Assembly: GCA_002356515.1 (NCBI GenBank)
Contig: AP017605.1
Location: 2,170,001-2,234,000 of the forward strand
Length of the DNA: 64,000 nt
Direction of reading: 5' to 3'
Source: Mesorhizobium loti
GTDB lineage: Bacteria > Pseudomonadota > Alphaproteobacteria > Rhizobiales > Rhizobiaceae
Shown one piece after another: positions 27,825 through 37,620 of this stretch (position 1 is the first letter of the stretch; the number at the start of each line of letters is the position of its first letter). The position numbers and the translations under genes were made by a program. The notes beneath the pieces are model-generated. The model was given only the letters and a program-made list of their open reading frames with translations. It did not search any database and was not told the DNA's origin.

Positions 27825-29778
27825 TTGTGCCCAGAAGAGTGAAGCACAGTGCGCTGACCGAGAGCGGAACGGCGACCGCGTAGGTTCGCCCATTTCTGCG
27901 AGGGTCGCTCGAATCCGTGGCCGCGAACAGCACCGCGTCACGCCGGCGAAAAGTATACTCGCCCGGCCCGACCGCGGGCCATGCATGCGCGGCCCATTCG
28001 ACTTGGCGGAGCGATGTCCCTTCTTCCCGAAGGTAAGAAGTCTTCAAAGAGGGAATGTCGGCAAAGTTGTCAAACTGGAAAAGGCCGGGAAACTGTGACC
28101 GCGGGAGCAGCGTCTCGTACCCGCCTCTTGCGGTAAACATCGCCTCGTTCTGCAGCCGTCCGGCAACAAGCGACGGTGTGATGAGCAATATGGCAATGCA
28201 GCCGGCCGCAAAGGCCGCGACGCCTGCAACGGTTCCAAAAGCAACGCTCCAGTGCTCCCCTTTTTTCACCAAAGAATGGCTTTTCGCAAATCCTCGCCGC
28301 TCGGCAAGCATGCCGCCAATTCCTAACGCGACCGGAAGAAAGAGACTCGGTGTGAGCAAGAGGTCATGCGACGTCAGCATAACCCCCACGAGTGCGACAC
28401 CAAGGGCGAGATCTCCGGCGCTGCGGACGAAGCAGAAAGCGAAGCCGACGAGGCCGATCGGGATCAACCAGCCAAGGTGACCAAAAGCAATTGCAAAGAG
28501 GAGGAAGGTGTTGTGGGGAGCAAGAGCCTGCGCCTCCTCAAGTCCGCGACCAAAGGGGCCGCCTTCTCTATAAGCGAGCAGGCCGCGCTCCAAAAAGAGT
28601 GCTCTTGCCGAAATCGAATTTCTCTTGCCCTCATCCGTAAGACGTTCGCCGAGCGCCTGTATCTTGGCGGCGTTCGTGGATTGGCTTGCAGCGGACGATG
28701 GCAGGGAGCTCTCCGGAGGCGGAGATGGGGCAGCGCTCGCCGACTTGTCTGCTGAACTGATCGAAGGTTTTGCCCGAGGCTGGTCAATGACAGCAGACGA
28801 CCTTCGTCCAGCAAGAGCTGATTGTTTTGCCGGAACTCCCTCGGACGACGGCGCAGCCGGGGCTACAGCGGGAGACGGAACCTGATCGTGTGATGCATCG
28901 ACAGCCTCCGCTGCCTCATCGAGCGCCTTGCCAACCGATAATACCCCGGCGAAGGATTCGCCGATGGAGACACGAAAATAAGCATTTGTGGCCAGCGCGA
29001 TACCGATTATCCCCACCAGTGCCAGTGCAACGGCAAGCGGGCGGCTCCAGCCTCTGGCATTGAGCTCCAAACGACGACGGTTGCGAAATTGCTGGCCAAG
29101 GCAAACGACGATCGGCACCGCCACCGTGGCAAAGGCGGCAAGAAGGGTCGAACGGGAAACGGTAACGAGCAGCGCGGCTCCCACAAGAACAAGGAAACTG
29201 GCGCGCCATTTTTCCGCAACGGCGCGGTAGCTCGCCGAGGCCCCGAGCAACAGTCCAGCAGCGGCCACATTTGGATTGATCGCCAAACCGGCGGCCCGGC
29301 CAGGAGTATTGGTGAAGCCGTTGGCGAAGAGGAGGTCGAGGAAGCAGATCGCCGCGTTGAGCGCCGTAACCGCTGCCGACAGGCGCAGCACGATTGCCGG
29401 AGCGGAGGCAAGCATGAGGACAATGGCCGCGCCGCCGAGAAAAAGCGTGATCAGATAGCATTTGGCGACGATCCCGACCGGATGAAGCGCAACCGGGACG
29501 ACTGCCATGGCGGCAGCGGCCCCAAGCAGGAGGATCGCGCTGCGCACGTCCCGACGCGTCGCAAGAACGGCGATCGAAATAACCAGAACGCCGCCATAGA
29601 GCGCATGGAAAACCAGCCTCGCGAACTCGTCCCGCCCCGTAAAGAACGGCAGGAAGTATGGCATGAACCAGGACTGATAGATGACGATCACAAAAGCGCA
29701 GGCCCCGGCGGAGATGTCCGTCAGGATCGCCTGCGGCGGGCGCACCAAATTCACTGAGCGTTCCGGTTGGGCGCTCAC
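27754..29778 (-). CDS. O-antigen ligase/polymerase-like membrane protein
   Basis: This 674-residue polytopic protein of the Wzy/WaaL class has roughly ten helices in the first 280 residues, then a large periplasmic insert of low complexity (about residues 300-390, rich in Ala, Pro and Ser). The signature loop follows: RGLLAYREGGPFGRGLEEAQ then ALAPHNTFLLFAIAFGHLGW (an H-N-x6-G-x2-G type motif), and further helices. It would polymerise or ligate lipid-linked oligosaccharide at the outer face of the inner membrane. Start is GTG 29778, directly after the stop of the upstream glycosyltransferase with no spacing. The C-terminal end overlaps the acyltransferase gene tail to tail. Confidence 0.78.
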   Translation of the reverse strand: MSAQPERSVNLVRPPQAILTDISAGACAFVIVIYQSWFMPYFLPFFTGRDEFARLVFHALYGGVLVISIAVLATRRDVRSAILLLGAAAAMAVVPVALHPVGIVAKCYLITLFLGGAAIVLMLASAPAIVLRLSAAVTALNAAICFLDLLFANGFTNTPGRAAGLAINPNVAAAGLLLGASASYRAVAEKWRASFLVLVGAALLVTVSRSTLLAAFATVAVPIVVCLGQQFRNRRRLELNARGWSRPLAVALALVGIIGIALATNAYFRVSIGESFAGVLSVGKALDEAAEAVDASHDQVPSPAVAPAAPSSEGVPAKQSALAGRRSSAVIDQPRAKPSISSADKSASAAPSPPPESSLPSSAASQSTNAAKIQALGERLTDEGKRNSISARALFLERGLLAYREGGPFGRGLEEAQALAPHNTFLLFAIAFGHLGWLIPIGLVGFAFCFVRSAGDLALGVALVGVMLTSHDLLLTPSLFLPVALGIGGMLAERRGFAKSHSLVKKGEHWSVAFGTVAGVAAFAAGCIAILLITPSLVAGRLQNEAMFTARGGYETLLPRSQFPGLFQFDNFADIPSLKTSYLREEGTSLRQVEWAAHAWPAVGPGEYTFRRRDAVLFAATDSSDPRRNGRTYAVAVPLSVSALCFTLLGTIIAWSIVTTAAVTPRINRSEASL

Positions 29779-31041
29779 TCACTTGCCCGCGAGATAGAGG
29801 CGTTCATAAGCGTCGACCATAGCTTCTATGGAGTAGCGCTCGCGCATCACCCGCTGACGATATTCTTGGTCGGCTGTCTGCTCTGGCAATCGCTGGACAA
29901 CGGCGAGCAGCCCGCGGGCCAGATCGGCGGGGTCACGAGGCTCAACCAGCACACAACCCGGCATGCCCGAGACAGCCTCCGGATTTCCACCGACATTGGT
30001 GGCCACGACCGGAAGACCTGCCGTGAGTTTTTCCATCAGGGCATTGCAAAAGCCCTCCTCGTGCGAGGCGATCACGCCGATGTCCATGCCGGCAAGCAAG
30101 CCCGGGACATCGTCCTGCATCCCCAGCAGCCGCACCGCCGATCCAACGCCGAGCCGCTGGGCTTGCTCCATGAGAGCCGGGCCGATGCCCCGGTCTTGTC
30201 CGGCTATGAACAACCTCAGCTCCGGCCGGCTTTGGCTCGCGCGGGCGAATGCGTCGATGAGATCGCTGTGGCCCTTATAAGGAATGAGGTTGGCGACGAT
30301 GACGATACCGACATCTTCAGGTTCAAGACCGAGACGGCGCCTGATGTCATCCCGACTTTGGCCGATAACATCGAAGCGGCTCAGATCGAGACCATTGGCA
30401 ATCACGCGGACGCGGTCGATGTCATAGCCATCGCGTGTCGCCATGTCGGCTGCGACCGCATGCGAGTTCGCGACCACCACATGTGAAAACCGATTGGCGA
30501 TTCGATCCATACGTTTCAGCCGTGGCCATCGCTCCTGATGGTTGCCCAGACCGCGTCTCGAGGTGATGACGCGTGGTGCCAGCGCAAACCGGCCTGCCAA
30601 TGCGCCCAGGAAGTTGGTCAAAGGCAGGAAAGTGTGGACAACGCGTGGCCGGGTCAAAGCGATGCGAACAACGAGCGAAGTGACCGCGGCGCCGAGCACC
30701 AGCATCGCCTTCACGCTCGGTCGCGTCTTCGGGGTAGCACTCGATTTGACCTCCGCCTTTGCCGATGTCGGCGAAGCAGGTGACGGATTGGGTCGATGAA
30801 GCCCGTACAATATGCGGATTCCGGCACGATCCAGCGTTTGCGCAAGAACGCCACCCGATGAAAGGGCAAAGACCTCGACTTGCCAACCCCGCTTCTTCAA
30901 CTCCTTGGCGAGCAGCACGAGTTGGCTTTCCGTGCCCCCGAGATCAAGCGTCCCGATGACGAAGAGCACGCTGCGCCGGGTCCTTCTCACGCGCGCGGTC
31001 AAAGGCGTGGCAGCGCGCTGTTGGCTTTCAGCATTAGTCAT
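29779..31041 (-). CDS. GT4-type glycosyltransferase
   Basis: This 420-residue GT-B glycosyltransferase of family 4 type has an N-terminal donor-side start VLFVIGTLDLGGTESQLVLL, the motif ITSRRGLGNHQERW and a C-terminal nucleotide-sugar site IGVIASHEEGFCNALMEKL followed by GLPVVATNVGGNPEAV (the E-x7-E motif spans EEGFCNALME). It adds a sugar to the growing lipid-linked chain in the cytoplasm. A charged, Pro/Ser-rich insert near residues 80-105 is unusual. ATG 31041 has AAGG 7 bases upstream and avoids a Cys-rich upstream extension. It is middle gene of a minus-strand trio (transglutaminase-like, glycosyltransferase, polymerase). Confidence 0.87.
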   Translation of the reverse strand: MTNAESQQRAATPLTARVRRTRRSVLFVIGTLDLGGTESQLVLLAKELKKRGWQVEVFALSSGGVLAQTLDRAGIRILYGLHRPNPSPASPTSAKAEVKSSATPKTRPSVKAMLVLGAAVTSLVVRIALTRPRVVHTFLPLTNFLGALAGRFALAPRVITSRRGLGNHQERWPRLKRMDRIANRFSHVVVANSHAVAADMATRDGYDIDRVRVIANGLDLSRFDVIGQSRDDIRRRLGLEPEDVGIVIVANLIPYKGHSDLIDAFARASQSRPELRLFIAGQDRGIGPALMEQAQRLGVGSAVRLLGMQDDVPGLLAGMDIGVIASHEEGFCNALMEKLTAGLPVVATNVGGNPEAVSGMPGCVLVEPRDPADLARGLLAVVQRLPEQTADQEYRQRVMRERYSIEAMVDAYERLYLAGK

Positions 31042-31175
31042 CGCAAGGCCTTCTTGCCGCGTCTCGCGCCCCGCCGCCTGTTCTCGTTGGTCCCGCTTGC
31101 CACAAGGCGCCGGGCATCCGCAAGCAGAAGTCGCCATTTGGCATACAATTCACAAAAGGTCGCGACCCGGCAAGG

Positions 31176-32084
31176 TTAGGACGAGCGAACTGACTTGTGA
31201 ACCCGCCGCGACACAAGCCGGACCAGTCCTTCACGATGCCGCAGCAGCGCACCTATAGTGGCGAGCAAGATGCCGGTTGCCAGAAACGCGAGCGGCGGAA
31301 TCCATTTCAAGCGTTCGAACTTTGCCTCGTATGCACGCACGCTATCGAAGTCTTCGGCGGTCCCAAGCGACTGCCAGGACTGACCATACGCCTTTTTCAG
31401 CAAGGGCAGCATTGGTCCAAATTGCGCGTAGTAGCTATCGATGATCGACGGATCCTGTTGCACGTCCTCAAGCGTGTGAGGAACGAAAACTCCATAGTCG
31501 GGATCGAGAATATTGCCATTCGACACGACCACGGTGTGCTCGGGCACACTATAGATGGTCGCGTCGATGCCTTGATCCGAAAGCACGGAATAGACGATTT
31601 TCGAAACCTGCGAACAGAACCCGTAGCCACGAGCCAGCCCCTTGCGGGGCGTGACAAACTCATAGTTCTGCAACGTCTCGCGATATTGCGGCCGGAAGCT
31701 GAGAATCCAGAGCAGGTAGTTGTCGAAAGCGCTGATGCGTGTGTAGCGCATGTCGGTCGCTGTCCAACTGTCACCTTCCGTCCAATAATGCACCATTCCA
31801 CCCGCCACAGCCTTTGTCAGGCGCTCGAGATAGGCCTGCATGGGTTCGCCCACACCACGGTAGAGGTCGTCGACATCCGCCACTTTCTCCTCGAACCCTA
31901 GCGGCCCCTCGGTTGCCGCGGCAGGCGGTGCCGGGTATGCGCTGATCAATCCGAGCGGATAGGCCGCGACAAACAGTAGGAAAGCCGCCCCAACTCCTGC
32001 CGAGAACAAGCCAAGTGAGCACAGCGATGCAGCAATCAAGCTCAGCCGCGGCCTTTGATCCCGAATCTCGAAGGCATCATTCAT
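31176..32084 (-). CDS. Membrane-anchored transglutaminase-fold protein of unknown role
   Basis: This 302-residue protein has an N-terminal membrane helix (about residues 20-50), a periplasmic domain and a second helix near residues 263-283, followed by a basic tail. The soluble part has the papain/transglutaminase-like triad order: Cys157 in GYGFCSQVSKIVYSVL, His183 in YSVPEHTVVVSNG and Asp194 or Asp196 in ILDPDYGVF. That order and spacing fit the transglutaminase-like superfamily, which includes peptidases and amide-bond formers. It starts the minus-strand trio with a glycosyltransferase and polymerase. A role in modifying or attaching the glycan, or in processing a partner, is inference. 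No named family is recognised. Confidence 0.65.
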   Translation of the reverse strand: MNDAFEIRDQRPRLSLIAASLCSLGLFSAGVGAAFLLFVAAYPLGLISAYPAPPAAATEGPLGFEEKVADVDDLYRGVGEPMQAYLERLTKAVAGGMVHYWTEGDSWTATDMRYTRISAFDNYLLWILSFRPQYRETLQNYEFVTPRKGLARGYGFCSQVSKIVYSVLSDQGIDATIYSVPEHTVVVSNGNILDPDYGVFVPHTLEDVQQDPSIIDSYYAQFGPMLPLLKKAYGQSWQSLGTAEDFDSVRAYEAKFERLKWIPPLAFLATGILLATIGALLRHREGLVRLVSRRVHKSVRSS

Positions 32085-32225
32085 AAGTGAAGCCTATCAC
32101 TTCGTCGCGGCCGTGGCCCCTAGTTCACGACGCGCAAATTTGTGGACGGACCACCTCCGCGCTTCTGTGACAAAATTGTCAATCGACGTGGGTTGTGGCT
32201 TGTCGTGGGGCGCTGAACGTGTGCA

Positions 32226-34034
32226 TTGGGCCTTCTGGATGCGGACATCGATTTGGCATTGAGCGGAAACCGAAACCCGGGCAGCACTTTCGACACACTG
32301 CGACGCTTGTGGCAGCAGGTATCACAGCGGCGGCAGAGGCAGTTTTTTGGTCTCCTTGTGCTGATGGTGTTTGGTGCTCTGGCGGAAGCCGCCACGCTTG
32401 GTGCCTTGCTGCCGTTTCTCGCGCGCATCGCCAATCCCGATGCCGTTGGCGGACAGTCGTTTCTGGCGCGTCAGCTTGCGAGCTTTCGGCTCACCGGTTC
32501 TTCTGACAGCCTTCTTGGTCTCACGGTGCTGTTTTCGGTGGTGGCCATCGCAGCCGGCGCCGTGCGCATACTCCTTACCTGGGCCACGAATTCTTACGTC
32601 TTCTCGCTGGGGCACGAAGTGGGCGTGAAGGTCTATGACCGAGTTCTACGCCAGCCCTATAGCTACCACGTTTCGCGCAACTCCAGTGCGGTGTTGGCTG
32701 CGCTGCGTCAGGTCCAAGCCATTACTGCAGGCGTAATGCTGCCACTGTTGCAATCAATCAGCGGCATAATCGTCGGTGTCTTCGTCGTCGCTGCCCTTTT
32801 TGTCCTGAGTTCGTTCATCACCTTCGTTATCTTTGCGGGCTTTGGCGTGGTCTATCTCGCCATGTCGCTTGTGATCCGAAAACACCTCAAGAGAAATGCG
32901 AAAATCATCGCAAGCGCGCAGGCCGAAGGCATTCGTTCGGTACAAGAGGGACTGGGTGGCATCCGTGATGTCATCATCAACGACACCCAACCCTATTTTC
33001 TCTCACGCTACAGCGAACTCGATTTACGACTGCAACGCGCGAACGCAACGAACGCGCTTGCAGCTGGCGCTCCGCGTTTCGCGATCGAAGCGGCGGGTAT
33101 GGTGATCATCGCCGCGCTTGCCTATTTCCTCATCATCCGGTCCAACAATGCCGGCGAGGTGCTGCCAATACTGGGAACATTCGTTCTTGGAGCGCAGCGT
33201 CTCCTGCCATCTATGCAGCTTGTATACGGCAATTGGGCGCTGATACTGAGCAATCTTGCCGGCGCAGAAGTTGTGCTCCAGGCGCTGGAGGCACCACTTG
33301 GCCCAGAATGGAGCCAGCCTCCGGCCAGGCGCCTGCCATTCGATCGAGCGATCACACTCAAGGACGTGTCGTTTCGTTACGCTTCCGACCAGCCCCCGAT
33401 ACTCGAGCGGTTCAATCTCACGATCTCGAAGGGGACCAAGGTCGGCTTCGTGGGCAAGACCGGCAGCGGCAAGAGCACGACGGTCGATCTGATAATGGGT
33501 TTGCTCGAGCCGACCAGCGGAGCGATCGAGATCGACGGGCAGGCGCTGGATGGCGCTACGCGACGTGCTTGGCAAAGACAGATCGCGCATGTGCCGCAAA
33601 GCATCTTCCTGGCGGACTCGTCGATCGCCGACAATATCGCCTTCGGCATCGACCCTGCCACGATCAACCCCGAGCGCGTGCGCAATGCCGCGCAACAGGC
33701 CGCGTTGGCGGACTTCATAGAAAGCTTGCCGCAGGGCTATGAGACACGCGTCGGCGAGCGCGGTGTCCGTCTATCGGGCGGCCAACGCCAGCGAATAGGT
33801 ATCGCGCGGGCTTTGTACAAACAGGCATCGGTGCTCGTCTTCGACGAGGCTACGAGCGCACTCGACATGGAGACCGAGGCTGCAGTCATGGAGGCGATCC
33901 GAGAACTACCCACCGACCTGACTATATTGATCATCGCGCACCGCCTCACGACAGTCGAAAATTGCGACGAGATCGTAACGCTCGAAGACGGCCAGCCGCA
34001 TATCTGGACGAGAACCGGCGGACAGATCTCTTAA
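32226..34034 (+). CDS. PglK-type ABC flippase for lipid-linked glycan
   Basis: This 602-residue ABC half-transporter has six N-terminal membrane helices (starting FFGLLVLMVFGALAEAATLG) and a C-terminal ATPase with Walker A GKTGSGKSTT near residue 410, signature VRLSGGQRQR near 515, Walker B VLVFDEATSALD near 537 and H-loop IAHRLTT. The N-terminal layout resembles PglK/WlaB, which flips lipid-linked oligosaccharide, more than a drug exporter. No Wzx flippase gene is present in the locus, which fits this being the flippase. The only upstream start is TTG 32226 with a poor ribosome-binding site. It diverges from the minus-strand trio. Confidence 0.85.
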   Translation: MGLLDADIDLALSGNRNPGSTFDTLRRLWQQVSQRRQRQFFGLLVLMVFGALAEAATLGALLPFLARIANPDAVGGQSFLARQLASFRLTGSSDSLLGLTVLFSVVAIAAGAVRILLTWATNSYVFSLGHEVGVKVYDRVLRQPYSYHVSRNSSAVLAALRQVQAITAGVMLPLLQSISGIIVGVFVVAALFVLSSFITFVIFAGFGVVYLAMSLVIRKHLKRNAKIIASAQAEGIRSVQEGLGGIRDVIINDTQPYFLSRYSELDLRLQRANATNALAAGAPRFAIEAAGMVIIAALAYFLIIRSNNAGEVLPILGTFVLGAQRLLPSMQLVYGNWALILSNLAGAEVVLQALEAPLGPEWSQPPARRLPFDRAITLKDVSFRYASDQPPILERFNLTISKGTKVGFVGKTGSGKSTTVDLIMGLLEPTSGAIEIDGQALDGATRRAWQRQIAHVPQSIFLADSSIADNIAFGIDPATINPERVRNAAQQAALADFIESLPQGYETRVGERGVRLSGGQRQRIGIARALYKQASVLVFDEATSALDMETEAAVMEAIRELPTDLTILIIAHRLTTVENCDEIVTLEDGQPHIWTRTGGQIS

Positions 34035-34106
34035 AGTGCATCGTGTTGACGGATTCACCGACGCGCTTGGCCGTCCTGCCGCTGTCGATCTCCCAAAGCC
34101 GCCGCA

Positions 34107-34937
34107 TCAGTTCGGTTTGGATTGCACCTTGTTCGGGTTCTGAAAGAGAAATTCCGTGCAAGCTTCACCCGTGGATATTCTGACGAGTTCGAAATCGAAC
34201 CGTTCCTTCAGGAAATCGACCACGGCCTGATCGTCGGCGAACTCCATTGGCCAGCCACCCAGCCAGTCGCGGACGTCGGTCATGTAGCTCATGCCCCGCC
34301 CTTTCTTCTTCTCGTAGATCTGCTTCAAAAGCAGCGGCAGTCGAAGCGGATTGCCGCCAAGGCCGAAGCGCCAGATGTACCAGTATTCCATCCACCACCT
34401 TTGCCGAGGGTTGGCGGCATTGTATCGCCGTTTCACATCGAGCCAGAATTGCGCCGAAGGCTGCACGACATTCGACGAATAGAGAGCGATGAAGAGGAGG
34501 CCGCCAGGCGCTACCCTGCCCGCGGCATTTTCGATCGCTTGCCACATGGCGCCGGTGTGGTGGAGCACGCCCCAGGAATAGACAAGGCTCCAGGTGCCGA
34601 GCGTCTCCAGAAAGCCGGCATCGAGTACGTCGCCTCGTTCGACGGCCCAGTTCGGCGGATCCCCGGCCAACTTGCGCAGCTTGTCGGTGGTACTTACCGA
34701 AAGCGGATCAAAGTCGAAGGAATGTATCCGATCCGCTTTTGCGTCGAAGGCGGCAAGCGAGTGCAGCCCGCTGCCACTTCCGATGTCAAGAAAATCCATC
34801 CCTTCGAGGCTCTGTTTGCCTAAGAAGGACAGAAGCTTATCGGCCGCCATCTGCCGACGTTCAGCCGAGTAGTGCTTGTCAATGAACGACGCCCAATTGG
34901 CTCCAAACTCGTACCGGTTCGATCCTGCAAATGTCAT
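34107..34937 (-). CDS. SAM-dependent methyltransferase (copy A of a paralogous pair)
   Basis: This 276-residue class I methyltransferase has the SAM site FLDIGSGSGLHSLAAFDAKA, the motif-II acidic region SFDFDPLSVS and a distinctive YSWGVLHHTGAMWQAIENAA loop. It is a clear paralogue of the enzyme at 38687-39481, sharing N-terminus (Y-x-FG-x-NW) and the YSWGVLHHTG motif. It would methylate a sugar or an amide/carboxyl on the glycan precursor. ATG 34937 overlaps the stop of the upstream glycosyltransferase (ATGA), so the two are coupled. Confidence 0.83.
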   Translation of the reverse strand: MTFAGSNRYEFGANWASFIDKHYSAERRQMAADKLLSFLGKQSLEGMDFLDIGSGSGLHSLAAFDAKADRIHSFDFDPLSVSTTDKLRKLAGDPPNWAVERGDVLDAGFLETLGTWSLVYSWGVLHHTGAMWQAIENAAGRVAPGGLLFIALYSSNVVQPSAQFWLDVKRRYNAANPRQRWWMEYWYIWRFGLGGNPLRLPLLLKQIYEKKKGRGMSYMTDVRDWLGGWPMEFADDQAVVDFLKERFDFELVRISTGEACTEFLFQNPNKVQSKPN

Positions 34938-36064
34938 TCCGCGGCTCGGTATCCGACTTCGATAATTTCCATCATATGAGCGGTAACTTTCTGAATATCG
35001 TAGCGCTGTTCGGCAATCGATCGGCTGTTCTTGGCCATGCATTCGGCTTCGTCTGGGTTGTCGATTAAGCGGATCATGGCTTCAGCCAGGGGAGTGGTGG
35101 CGCCAACCGGCACCAGCAGGCCGTTCACCCCGGGCACGATCGGCGCGCGGCAACCCGGCGCATCCGTCGTGATCACTGGGCGCCCCATCGCCATGGCCTC
35201 CAGGACCGAGCGTGACGTCCCCTCGCGATAGGACGGAAGCACGAAGATACGCGAATCTGCGATCACTTGACGGACGTCTTCGACCGGCCCGTGATAGCGG
35301 ATGGTTCCGTCCGCGACTGCTGCCTCAACTTCTGATACCGGAAAGCCCGAGGGATTTGGATCCTTGTCTCCGACCAGGTCGAAACGAGCGTCAGGTCTGA
35401 CTGCCTTAACCAGCTTCGCCGCACCCAGATATTCAGCGAGGCCCTTGTCGCGGAGCAGGCGTGCAATCATAAGAAATCGTGGCTGCTCGGGCAATGACGC
35501 GACTTTGAACCGGTCCAGATCGACTCCTGAGCCATTGACGACATTGGCTGGCGTGCGCCCGAGCAATCCCAGGCGACGGAAGTCATTCCGGTCGTCGTCG
35601 TTCTGGAAGGTGACCGTGGTGGCAACCCGAAGGCTTGAGGCATAAAGAAGCCGAGCTACTGCGTTTACCATCCTCCAGCGTGGTGACTTGTGCCGGTCTG
35701 TGAAGGCATAGCCAAGGCCGGTGACAAGCGCGTGCCGTCGCGGTGTCCCAGCAATCAGCGCCGCCGGCATGCCGTAGACAATCGGCTTGATCGCACAGGT
35801 CAACACCACCTGGGGCTTGAGCTCTCTTAGCCATTTGTGAAGACGAAAGGCCAACAGCGCATCGCCGAACGGAGCAATCCCGGCACGCTTCATTGGCAAT
35901 GGATGAAACTGGACGCCGTTTTCGGTCAGCCAACGAACGGTCATCGCATCGACTGGCGCCATGGCATGAACTTCGTACCCGGCATCGCGCAGCGCAAGAA
36001 GCAAATGCCCCCTAGTGGTTGCCAGGGACTTTGGTTCGCTCACAATGACGACGATTCGCTTCAT
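34934..36064 (-). CDS. GT4-type glycosyltransferase, WbpH/PglA-like
   Basis: This 376-residue GT-B enzyme has an N-terminal domain of the type used in O-antigen loci (MKRIVVIVSEPKSLATTRGH, then LKPQVVLTCAIKPIVYGMPA and VTGLGYAFTD). Its C-terminal site is FVLPSYREGTSRSVLEAMAM followed by GRPVITTDAPGCR, with the E-x7-E motif in EGTSRSVLE. Such N-termini occur in transferases that add HexNAc or uronic sugars to polyprenyl-linked acceptors. Met at 36064 is chosen because the Rossmann fold begins there; the ribosome-binding site is weak. It heads a two-gene minus-strand operon with the methyltransferase and diverges from the dehydrogenase operon. Confidence 0.85.
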   Translation of the reverse strand: MKRIVVIVSEPKSLATTRGHLLLALRDAGYEVHAMAPVDAMTVRWLTENGVQFHPLPMKRAGIAPFGDALLAFRLHKWLRELKPQVVLTCAIKPIVYGMPAALIAGTPRRHALVTGLGYAFTDRHKSPRWRMVNAVARLLYASSLRVATTVTFQNDDDRNDFRRLGLLGRTPANVVNGSGVDLDRFKVASLPEQPRFLMIARLLRDKGLAEYLGAAKLVKAVRPDARFDLVGDKDPNPSGFPVSEVEAAVADGTIRYHGPVEDVRQVIADSRIFVLPSYREGTSRSVLEAMAMGRPVITTDAPGCRAPIVPGVNGLLVPVGATTPLAEAMIRLIDNPDEAECMAKNSRSIAEQRYDIQKVTAHMMEIIEVGYRAAE

Positions 36065-36307
36065 GCGGTCATTTCTTGGGCTGCCTGCTCCCGACCATTT
36101 GACCGTTGTAGATTTTTGACACGCGAAACCCAATGCTGCCGCATGTTATCCACAACATCGATGATCGTCGGCAGATGGCACCACGAGAAGTGGTCCCAGA
36201 CTACTTTTGAGGAGGGACTTTACCCCTTCGCAACAGCGTGTCGTTGAATTGACGTAGCGCCTGCCATACAAGCACTTCGACTCACAAGTTACCTGAGGGA
36301 TCTGCGG

Positions 36308-37588
36308 ATGTCCGAACGCATTGCAGTTATCGGCCTGGGATATGTCGGCCTGCCGGTAGCCGTGGCGTTTGGAGAAGTTTTCCCAGGCACGATAGCTTTC
36401 GATATTAGCGAAAGTCGGATCCAGGAACTGCGAGGCGGCGTCGATCGCACCGGCGAGGTCGACACGACTGCGCTGAAGACATCCTCGATCGTACTTACGA
36501 CCGACCGGGAGACGCTGAAAGGCGCGACGTTCTTCATCGTGGCAGTGCCAACGCCGATAGACGTCAATCGCGCTCCCGATCTTGGGCCTCTGAAACTGGC
36601 ATCGGAACTTGTCGGAGAAGCGGTGAGCAAAGGCGCGGTCGTCGTCTTCGAATCGACGGTCTATCCAGGCGTGACCGAGGATTTCTGCGGACCAATAATC
36701 GAGCGTATTTCCGGCCTTCGGCATCCCCACGACTTCGCGCTCGGCTATTCGCCTGAACGGGCCAATCCCGGTGATCGCGAGCACTCGCTACGACGGATCG
36801 TCAAAGTTGTGTCCGGCGAGAACGCCGAAACGCTGGAGCGCGTGGCAAGCGCCTACGCTCGTATCATCGATGCAGGTGTCTACCATGCTCCGTCGATTAA
36901 GGTGGCCGAGGCGGCGAAGGTCATCGAGAACACCCAGCGCGATTTGAATATCGCGCTGATGAATGAACTGGCCATGATCTTCGAGCGCCTTGATATCCGC
37001 ACTCAGGATGTTCTCGATGCAGCGGCGACCAAATGGAACTTCCTCCCCTTCAAGCCCGGCTTCGTCGGCGGACACTGCATCAGTGTCGATCCCTACTATC
37101 TGACTGCCAAGGCCGAGGCCGAGGGCTACCACCCGCAGATCATCCTTGCCGGCCGTCGCATCAATGACGGCATGGGAGCCTTTGTTGCCCAGCAGGTCGT
37201 CAAGCAATTGATCCGCTCGGACATGCCGGTCAAAGGGGCGTCTGTCGGCGTTCTCGGGTTGACATTCAAGGAGGACGTGCCGGATCTGCGCAACAGCCGC
37301 GTTTTCGACATGATCAAGGAACTGAGGCAGTTCGGAATTGTCCCTAAAGTCCACGATCCTCTTGCCGATGCCGAAGCCGCACGACGCGATCATGGTGAAA
37401 CGATCCTGCCGCTCGACGAAATAGACGATTTGGAGGCGCTTGTTCTGGCGGTTCCGCACAATCATTACCTGCAGAGCGAAAGGTCCCGCCTGTTTCAAAT
37501 GATTAAGCCGGGTGGAACACTGTTCGACATCAAGTCTGCTATCAAGCCGAATGAAATTCCTGACGAATTAAAATATTGGAGCCTGTAA
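36308..37588 (+). CDS. UDP-HexNAc 6-dehydrogenase, TviB/WbpO type
   Basis: This 426-residue nucleotide-sugar dehydrogenase has an NAD site [19 protein letters not shown], the subgroup motif [19 protein letters not shown] typical of UDP-GlcNAc/UDP-GalNAc dehydrogenases, and catalytic Cys257 in [15 protein letters not shown]. It oxidises C6 of the sugar twice to give a UDP-hexosaminuronic acid. GAGGGATC 6 bases before the ATG supports the start. It leads a plus-strand operon: dehydrogenase, epimerase (32 bases later), methyltransferase, amidotransferase, polymerase. The subgroup motif makes a plain UDP-glucose substrate less likely. Confidence 0.88.
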   Translation: MSERIAVIGLGYVGLPVAVAFGEVFPGTIAFDISESRIQELRGGVDRTGEVDTTALKTSSIVLTTDRETLKGATFFIVAVPTPIDVNRAPDLGPLKLASELVGEAVSKGAVVVFESTVYPGVTEDFCGPIIERISGLRHPHDFALGYSPERANPGDREHSLRRIVKVVSGENAETLERVASAYARIIDAGVYHAPSIKVAEAAKVIENTQRDLNIALMNELAMIFERLDIRTQDVLDAAATKWNFLPFKPGFVGGHCISVDPYYLTAKAEAEGYHPQIILAGRRINDGMGAFVAQQVVKQLIRSDMPVKGASVGVLGLTFKEDVPDLRNSRVFDMIKELRQFGIVPKVHDPLADAEAARRDHGETILPLDEIDDLEALVLAVPHNHYLQSERSRLFQMIKPGGTLFDIKSAIKPNEIPDELKYWSL

Positions 37589-37620
37589 GGCTCCACCTGA
37601 AATTAACGCTAGGATATGCC

